Part shown: positions 7,452 through 11,301 of the stretch, piece by piece
Position numbering within the stretch: position 1 is the first letter of the stretch
Layout: each line of letters begins with the position of its first letter
From: Caldifarciminota bacterium
GTDB taxonomy: Bacteria > Hydrothermota > Hydrothermia > B15-G9 > WFZT01
Assembly (NCBI GenBank): GCA_026986235.1
Contig: JALSOY010000152.1
Location: forward strand, 1-11,301
Direction of reading: 5' to 3'
DNA length: 11,301 nt
Notes under the pieces: model-generated
Told to the model about the DNA's origin: nothing
What the model saw: only the letters and a program-made list of their open reading frames with translations
Databases searched by the model: none
Program-made: the position numbers and the translations under genes

Positions 7452-7778
7452 GAGGCGCGTCATCTCCTCTTCTTTTATCTTTATGACAATTTTCAGTCCC
7501 GTCTGAATGATGTCGGTCACCCGCGGATCGGAGAGACGGTAGTATGTGAGTGTCCCTTCTCTCCTGACCTTCAGAATCCCCGCTTTCTTGAGAATATTCA
7601 GATGTCTCGAGAGGGAAGACTGATCTATGTTCATACACGACATCAGGTCTTTCACGCTCTTTTCCCCGCTCTTTAGAAGGTAAACCACCTGCAACCTCTT
7701 TACGGAGGAGAGTGCACTGAAAAACTCCTCCAGAGGCTCCACGATGTATGACTCATTACAAAATTTCTCTTCTTTCAT
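7437..7778 (-). CDS. ArsR/SmtB-family winged-helix transcriptional regulator
   Basis: Small dimeric DNA-binding regulator, 113 aa, the usual family size. The helix-turn-helix is VKDLMSCMNIDQSSLSRHLNIL (about 42-63), then KKAGILKVRREGTLTYYRL, the winged hairpin. Possible sensing ligands are Cys7 in the N-terminal arm and Cys48 in the recognition region; together they resemble a reduced version of the thiolate site of CadC/ArsR-type sensors. The His/Asp alpha-5 zinc site of SmtB is not apparent. The gene converges on the ABC ATPase gene (15-nt overlap) and has its own strong promoter with a palindrome inside it, so autorepression is likely. Targets and inducer are not determinable. Metal, redox or no ligand are all possible; the neighbouring metal-chelate-type importer is a candidate target. 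Confidence 0.9.
   Translation of the reverse strand: MKEEKFCNESYIVEPLEEFFSALSSVKRLQVVYLLKSGEKSVKDLMSCMNIDQSSLSRHLNILKKAGILKVRREGTLTYYRLSDPRVTDIIQTGLKIVIKIKEEEMTRLSSLE
7443..7482 (+). terminator. Possible intrinsic terminator of the yfhO-to-ATPase operon
   Basis: GAGGGATGA (7443-7451) can pair with TCATCTCCTC (7460-7469), a 9-bp stem with one bulged T and an 8-nt loop. It is followed by a T-rich run (7470-7482, interrupted by C and A). The left arm contains the ATPase TGA. The T-rich run is also the complement of the Lys/Glu codons at the end of arsR, so it may be partly coincidental. Confidence 0.4.
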
Positions 7779-7780
7779 AG

Positions 7781-7816
7781 TAAAGATAGTTTAATTGGAA
7801 TTAGTCTAAATGTCAA
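7781..7816 (-). promoter_or_regulatory. arsR promoter
   Basis: Minus-strand TTGACA (7816-7811, 6/6), 17-nt spacer, TAAACT (7793-7788, 4/6). The predicted +1 is an A at 7781, 3 nt before ATG at 7778, with no Shine-Dalgarno. The rest of the 118-bp gap to the rsuA-type gene (7817-7896) is AT-rich and holds no gene or clear terminator that I can see. Confidence 0.65.
7792..7803. promoter_or_regulatory. Candidate ArsR operator palindrome
   Basis: TAATT-GG-AATTA is a perfect 12-bp inverted repeat placed between the -35 and -10 of arsR and touching the -10. The position is ideal for autorepression. It is short and AT-rich, so chance cannot be excluded. Confidence 0.4.
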
Positions 7817-7896
7817 TAGTTTGTTTTTTAATAAATGCAAAATCGCTCTGTGAAAGACGCTTCTGGAAATATAAGTTTAATCGTGCTAAAGGGTGA

Positions 7897-8628
7897 TCAA
7901 CGCTTTTTTTCAATTCCCCCGGTCAATTTTTTAATCGATGAGCTTGAAAGTTTTATTTTTTCGCCTGGTTTCAGCGTGGGAGGCATAAAGTAGTTCCCTA
8001 TTCTCACCCTCTTCAGTCTCTTTACATCGAAACCGAGTTTTTTGAAAATCCTCCTTATTTCCCTCTTTTTGCCTTCCATTAATACGATTTTGAAAACTCC
8101 ACTTTTACCCGTTGAGTGTAATAGCTGGACTTTATGAGGTTTCAAAAGTACACCCCTGTCGAAAACTCCCTTTTTGAGTCTTTTCATCACATATCTGTCA
8201 ATTTTTCTCCCTTCAACCGTGACTATATATTCTTTCTCGATCCCGTATCTCGGGTGTGAAATTATGTTTGCGAGCTTTCCGTCGTTTGTCAGAATCATGA
8301 GACCTTCCGAGTCTTTGTCGAGTCTCCCAACGGGGAACACGCGCTGTTCAATATCTTTTATAAAATCAGCAACTGTTTTTTCCGCGAACCTGTCACTCAG
8401 TGTACTTGAGACGCCGGGAGGTTTGTAAAAGGCATAGGTTACGGCTTCATCCTTTCCAATGCGGATTCTCTTATCTCGAAAAATCACCGTGTCCTTTACC
8501 GGGTCTATCTCGTACCAGGGCTCCTTTACCACCATGCCATTAACCTGAACTTCACCGTTAATGATCACTCTATCGCAGAATCTACGGGATCCAACTCCAG
8601 CCTTTTGTAGAAACTTTCTCAGCTTCAT
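7897..8628 (-). CDS. RsuA/RluB/RluE-family rRNA pseudouridine synthase
   Basis: Isomerises specific uridines to pseudouridine, most likely in ribosomal RNA. The 243-aa protein has an N-terminal S4 RNA-binding domain (MKLRKFLQKAGVGSRR... about 1-60), the YKPPGV motif (68-73), the catalytic VGRLDKDSEGL segment with Asp104, and the C-terminal EGKKREIRRIFKKLG...LKRVRIG motif. Length and order fit RluB/RsuA; which rRNA and position is modified cannot be told. The ATG aligns with the normal S4 start and lies 8 nt after TATACT, with no Shine-Dalgarno, so a leaderless mRNA is likely. It is divergent from the TetR gene (126-bp gap) and lies upstream of arsR in tandem, though arsR has its own promoter. 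Confidence 0.93.
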   Translation of the reverse strand: MKLRKFLQKAGVGSRRFCDRVIINGEVQVNGMVVKEPWYEIDPVKDTVIFRDKRIRIGKDEAVTYAFYKPPGVSSTLSDRFAEKTVADFIKDIEQRVFPVGRLDKDSEGLMILTNDGKLANIISHPRYGIEKEYIVTVEGRKIDRYVMKRLKKGVFDRGVLLKPHKVQLLHSTGKSGVFKIVLMEGKKREIRRIFKKLGFDVKRLKRVRIGNYFMPPTLKPGEKIKLSSSSIKKLTGGIEKKR

Positions 8629-8636
8629 GGGCTATT

Positions 8637-8642
8637 AGTATA
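8637..8642 (-). promoter_or_regulatory. -10 element of the pseudouridine synthase gene
   Basis: TATACT on the minus strand (5/6 to consensus), 8 nt before ATG. The predicted +1 near 8630 gives a 2-nt leader. The -35 at 17-nt spacing is poor (AAGACT, 3/6), so the promoter may need an activator or be weak. Confidence 0.45.
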
Positions 8643-8650
8643 ACCCCCTC

Positions 8651-8731
8651 TTCCGGAATAGTCTTAAAATCAAACAGCAACTTATCCGGATTTTACAACT
8701 TTTTACCACCAGACAAGTTGACTTTTAACCA
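8651..8731. repeat. Cluster of short repeats and palindromes between rsuA-type gene and tetR
   Basis: Two 8-bp palindromes, TTCCGGAA (8651-8658) and ATCCGGAT (8684-8691), have centres 33 bp apart. CAACTT occurs at 8678-8683 and 8696-8701, with its inverted copy AAGTTG at 8715-8720. A near-perfect direct repeat reads ACTTTTTACCA (8698-8708) and ACTTTTAACCA (8721-8731), 23 bp apart. The cluster covers the upstream parts of both divergent promoters and could contain the TetR operator. None alone is statistically compelling. Confidence 0.4.
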
Positions 8732-8754
8732 TATCTCATACGATACTAATAGGC
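8718..8754 (+). promoter_or_regulatory. tetR-btuF promoter
   Basis: TTGACT (8718-8723, 5/6), 18-nt spacer, GATACT (8742-8747, 4/6). The hexamer ends 7 nt before the ATG at 8755, so the predicted leader is 0-2 nt. There is no Shine-Dalgarno. The ten bases ATACTAATAG here recur in inverted orientation at the rsuA-type promoter. Confidence 0.5.
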
Positions 8755-9333
8755 ATGAAGGGAAAAACCCGGAAAGAGCTTGACAGGGAGTTGAAAAGAG
8801 ACGAGATAATGCGTGCCGCGCTTAAACTTTTTCTTGAAAAGGGGATAAAGGACACCAGGCTCGAGGAGATAGCTGAAAGTGTTTACCTTACAAAACCGAC
8901 GATTTACTACTACTTCAAAAGCAAGGAGCACATCGTTGACGCACTCGCTGCCAGAGGATGGCAATACCTCTACGAAGTTGCCAGAAGGTACTTTGACCCG
9001 GAAAACCCCAGGGATTCCTTCTTTAAAATTGTGAGGGAACAGATGAATCTCTACCGGACCAGGTATGAACTTTTAAAATTTTTATTCGTCTCTTCAGGAC
9101 ACATAACAGAGTCAGACGGTGAAGGTAACCTGAAGGAATGGGCATCTTATAAAAAAGAGCTTCTGAATATTTATGGCGATCTTCTTGAGCAGCTGGTTGG
9201 GGAAGAAAGGGTTCCCGTGGTACAGAAGGCCATAGGTGGACTTATTCACGGCATTCTGAATCTCGGTCGTGCGCCTGAAGAGAGGGATTTTGAAAACGCC
9301 ATTGAATTTCTGAAAAAACTCGTAGATTCATGA
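8755..9333 (+). CDS. TetR-family transcriptional regulator
   Basis: DNA-binding regulator of 192 aa, a standard TetR length. The N-terminal domain shows RDEIMRAALKLFLEKG (15-30), then the helix-turn-helix RLEEIAESVYLTKPTIYYYF (35-54) and KSKEHIVDAL, all classic. The helical C-terminal domain is the variable ligand-binding part and gives no ligand clue. The ATG follows the -10 by 7 nt, indicating a leaderless transcript. The TGA overlaps the ATG of the BtuF-like gene (ATGA), so regulator and binding protein are made together, and the TetR protein plausibly represses this operon and perhaps the divergent pseudouridine synthase gene. Repeats upstream are candidate operators. The direct effector is unknown. 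Confidence 0.93.
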   Translation: MKGKTRKELDRELKRDEIMRAALKLFLEKGIKDTRLEEIAESVYLTKPTIYYYFKSKEHIVDALAARGWQYLYEVARRYFDPENPRDSFFKIVREQMNLYRTRYELLKFLFVSSGHITESDGEGNLKEWASYKKELLNIYGDLLEQLVGEERVPVVQKAIGGLIHGILNLGRAPEERDFENAIEFLKKLVDS

Positions 9334-10115
9334 ACTTCCTTTTAACTCTTTTGATCTCTTTAAAGATCGTCTCCCTTGTGCCGAGTGTTACGGAGATAAT
9401 ATACCTGCTTAAAGCAGATTCCATGCTCGTTGGGACCACCATTTACTGTGACTATCCTGAAGCGGCCAGAAAAAAACCCAAGGTGGGGGACCTTCTCAAC
9501 CCAAAAATCGATGAAATACTTCGTATTTCTCCGGATGTGATCTTTGTCACACTACCAGTGCAGAGGATGGTAATGGAAAAGTTGAAAAAGCTCGGGTTCA
9601 ATGTGATTCCTGTAAGTCCTGAATCGGTAGAAGGCATCCTGGAGGCAATTGAGCTCGTGGGAAAGTACACGGGAACTGAAAAGAGAGCGAGTTTTGTTAC
9701 AGATAGTCTCCGAAGGGAACTTTCATTAATTCATAATACGGGACCAGGGCTTCGCACATTTTTCGAGCTCTCTCCGAGGCCCCTTTATACGGCGGGTGGA
9801 ACTTCCTTCATAAACGAAATAATAGAGCTGGCCGGTGGGGAAAATATTTTTGAAGATCTGAGAAATTCCTATCCCGTGGTTAGGCAGGAGGATGTGATCC
9901 TGAGGAATCCTGATGTAATAATTCTCAGCTATCCCGGTGCAGATCCCGAAAAATTGAGGGAGAGGATTGGCTGGGAATCAATAAAAGCCGTCAAAGATTC
10001 ATGTGTCTTCCGGGTGGATCCAGAGCTTTTCACGAGACCTGGTCCCAGGTTTATTATTGCCATAAAGGAACTCAGCGGGATTTACCGGGAATGTACCTCG
10101 AAAGTACACCAATGA
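9330..10115 (+). CDS. btuF: BtuF-like cobalamin/metal-chelate-binding protein of an ABC importer
   Basis: A 261-aa substrate-binding protein of the BtuF/FhuD helical-backbone type. It has the start of lobe 1, KIVSLVPSVTEIIYLL (12-27), then YCDYPEAARKKPKVGD (39-54), a pattern I associate with BtuF-like cobalamin binders, then PKIDEILRISPDVIFV. Lobe 2 includes GGTSFINEIIELAGG, RNPDVIILSYPG and a C-terminal RPGPRFIIAIKEL. It probably serves the permease/ATPase pair encoded at 5795-7451. An oddity is that only about ten hydrophobic residues (MNFLLTLLIS) precede the first beta strand and no basic n-region is present, so export is uncertain. In-frame codons back to ATT at 9306 would add ISEKTRRF. 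It overlaps tetR by ATGA and the convergent DUF3108-like gene by 44 nt. Substrate (cobalamin versus haem or siderophore) is inference. Confidence 0.87.
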   Translation: MNFLLTLLISLKIVSLVPSVTEIIYLLKADSMLVGTTIYCDYPEAARKKPKVGDLLNPKIDEILRISPDVIFVTLPVQRMVMEKLKKLGFNVIPVSPESVEGILEAIELVGKYTGTEKRASFVTDSLRRELSLIHNTGPGLRTFFELSPRPLYTAGGTSFINEIIELAGGENIFEDLRNSYPVVRQEDVILRNPDVIILSYPGADPEKLRERIGWESIKAVKDSCVFRVDPELFTRPGPRFIIAIKELSGIYRECTSKVHQ

Positions 10116-10749
10116 GACTGCCAAACTTTAGTCGGGATTGGATCTTCAGGGGTTCCCTCCACCCTGAATTCTGAGAGATCCACATAAGGAATGTTCCCCC
10201 GTTTTTAAATAGCCCCTTTTCTTTGAAGTCGATCGAGATCTTCTGGGCAACCAATCCGTTTAACCTTTCTTTCCCTTCAGTAAAGATCAGGGCTGTGGTT
10301 GTGATTTTATCCACATGATAAAGCGCTTTTATCGTATCCCCGTCACCCACTGATCTTGCAATATATACGAGGGACAGTGGATCATAGAAAGGTGGAGTTT
10401 TTATAACAGTGTCCGGATACACTGCGAGACTGTCTCTCACAGAATAAGTAACAGAACTTTTTGCTCTGTACTTTCCTTCCCTGAGCCTCTTGAAGTATCT
10501 GATGGTGTGGAGTGTGGCTGTGTCAACGAAGGATTGAATTTCGTCGTCAACCTTAAAGAAGGTGGAAAACACACCTGTTGTCCTGAGTTTTAACTTCAGG
10601 TGGTAGCATGAAATGTTGTTTACAACCTCTACATCTGGTGCAACCTCCAGGGTCAACTTTCCGGCTTTAACAGGGCCGAAGTAAACATCCATAAATATTT
10701 TTTCTCCGGGAACCGGATGGAAGGTAAGGAAAAAGAGAAGCAGGGTCAT
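10072..10749 (-). CDS. Exported DUF3108-like protein
   Basis: A 225-aa protein with a short hydrophobic leader (MTLLLFFLTFHPVPGEKI) resembling a signal peptide, so it probably lies in the periplasm or at the outer membrane. The body is predicted beta-rich, with FGPVKAGKLTLEV near the start, YHLKLKLRTTGVFSTFFKVDDEIQSFVD (family-like, about 49-76), YFKRLREGKYR, DPLSLVYIARS, and a C-terminal pattern ending in SRLKFGSLIGVLSRY. This order is what I recall for DUF3108, a family without an assigned biochemical role. Its ATG overlaps the tyrS TGA (ATGA), so it is made from the tyrS transcript. Its last 44 nt overlap the end of btuF on the other strand. No function is claimed. Confidence 0.75.
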   Translation of the reverse strand: MTLLLFFLTFHPVPGEKIFMDVYFGPVKAGKLTLEVAPDVEVVNNISCYHLKLKLRTTGVFSTFFKVDDEIQSFVDTATLHTIRYFKRLREGKYRAKSSVTYSVRDSLAVYPDTVIKTPPFYDPLSLVYIARSVGDGDTIKALYHVDKITTTALIFTEGKERLNGLVAQKISIDFKEKGLFKNGGTFLMWISQNSGWREPLKIQSRLKFGSLIGVLSRYIPGKSR

Positions 10750-11301
10750 TCAGGTAATATTTTCAGGAAACGGCGTTTCCCCACCCTTATTACCACGGGT
10801 TCTTTGAGATCATGGAGTAAAGCAGTCTCGTCTTTTACAGTCTCTCCGTTGATTTTAACACCCCCCTGTCTGATGAGTCTCCTCGCTTCACTCTTGGATT
10901 TCACAAGTCCGGATTTAAAAAGTACATCAACGACTGGTTCACTGTTTTTAAGGCTGTACTCGGGTATTTCATCCGGTAATTTTCTTTCGCGGAACACACG
11001 GTTAAAGTGTTCCTCTGCCTGGCGTGCCTTCTGGCTGCCGTGGAAGAGTTCAACTATTTCAAATGCGAGTTTTGCTTTTGCATCCCGTGGATTTTCTTCG
11101 ATAAGCCTTTTTACTTTGCTGAGTTCTCTTTCGTCGTAATAAAGGACAAGCTGGAAATACTTTAAAATTAGATGATCCGGAATGGACATTACCTTTCCAT
11201 ACATATCCTCCGGCGTATCCTTCAGGGCTATGTAGTTGTTGTAAGACTTGGACATCTTGAGTTTTCCGTCCGTACCTTCTATCAGGGGAACGGTAAGGAT
11301 G
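10746..11301 (-). CDS. tyrS: Tyrosyl-tRNA synthetase, C-terminal part (5' end outside window)
   Basis: Charges tRNA-Tyr with tyrosine in the cytosol. The visible 184 codons start ILTVPLIEGTDGKLKMSKSY, containing the class I KMSKS loop (codons 11258-11244). After it come the helical anticodon-recognition segment (PEDMYGKVMSIPDHLILKYF...) and a C-terminal S4 domain (VVDVLFKSGLVKSKSEARRLI...). The EGTDGKLKMSKS form and the S4 tail identify it as TyrS rather than TrpS. The Met inside KMSKS is not the start; the N-terminal Rossmann half with the HIGH motif lies beyond 11301. Its TGA overlaps the start of the DUF3108-like gene. The promoter is not visible. Confidence 0.95.
   Translation of the reverse strand, partial: ILTVPLIEGTDGKLKMSKSYNNYIALKDTPEDMYGKVMSIPDHLILKYFQLVLYYDERELSKVKRLIEENPRDAKAKLAFEIVELFHGSQKARQAEEHFNRVFRERKLPDEIPEYSLKNSEPVVDVLFKSGLVKSKSEARRLIRQGGVKINGETVKDETALLHDLKEPVVIRVGKRRFLKILPE

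Noticed and set aside
7817..7896. Possible terminator after the pseudouridine synthase gene
   Set aside because: GCGTCT/AGAGCG and CTTTC/GAG pairings are too mismatched for a stem, and no T run follows at the right place.
10037..10050. Inverted repeat ACCTGG-TC-CCAGGT
   Set aside because: It lies within the btuF coding region (Arg-Pro-Gly-Pro-Arg), about 65 nt before the stop on plus, and on minus it is not followed by a T tract, so I do not call it a terminator.
1..11301. CRISPR arrays, insertion sequences, tRNA or rRNA genes, riboswitches
   Set aside because: No regularly spaced repeats, transposase motifs, terminal inverted repeats, cloverleaf or rRNA-like sequence were seen, and gaps between genes are all under 130 bp.

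Overview
This window looks like a bacterial chromosome segment that is gene-dense, with GC in the mid-40s percent by eye. No phage, plasmid, insertion-sequence or CRISPR signal is visible. Thirteen protein genes fill almost all of it. Most neighbours within an operon overlap, often through a 4-nt ATGA stop/start junction. Proteins are rich in Lys, Glu and Arg, and arginine is often AGG/AGA, which is compatible with a thermophilic or uncultivated lineage. The phylum cannot be fixed from this sequence; a candidate phylum of the WOR-3/Hydrothermae or FCB sort is only a guess.

Layout. (1) Minus strand, 1-2433: an operon reading ubiA-family prenyltransferase, then glycerophosphodiester phosphodiesterase, then queA (its 3' end is cut by the window edge). 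(2) Plus strand, 2506-7451: an operon of a YfhO-type membrane protein, a GtrB/CsbB-like polyprenyl-phosphate glycosyltransferase, a BtuC/FecCD-type permease and its ATPase. The first pair suggests lipid-linked sugar transfer to a cell-surface acceptor; the second pair is an importer core for cobalamin or a metal chelate. (3) Minus strand: an ArsR-type regulator (7437-7778) whose end overlaps the end of the ATPase gene, preceded by an RsuA/RluB-type pseudouridine synthase (7897-8628). (4) Plus strand: a TetR regulator (8755-9333) coupled by ATGA to a BtuF-like binding protein (9330-10115), probably the missing third part of the importer. (5) Minus strand: tyrS (5' end outside the window) coupled by ATGA to a DUF3108-like exported protein, which converges on btuF with a 44-nt overlap.

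The most striking feature is regulatory. All five genes whose operon start is visible (ubiA, yfhO, arsR, rsuA, tetR) have a sigma-70-like -10 hexamer only 7-10 nt upstream of ATG and no Shine-Dalgarno. Their mRNAs are therefore predicted to be leaderless or nearly so (1-4 nt). Of the internal genes, gdpD has a good Shine-Dalgarno and the others rely on overlap. The ubiA and yfhO promoters are back to back and share their -35 DNA. The rsuA/tetR spacer holds several small repeats that could be TetR sites, and arsR carries a palindrome inside its own promoter.

No completely new system is evident. The best leads are the leaderless promoter pattern, the YfhO-GT2 pair joined to a split BtuFCD importer under TetR/ArsR neighbours rather than a visible riboswitch, and the archaeal-lipid-like UbiA enzyme beside a phosphodiesterase.
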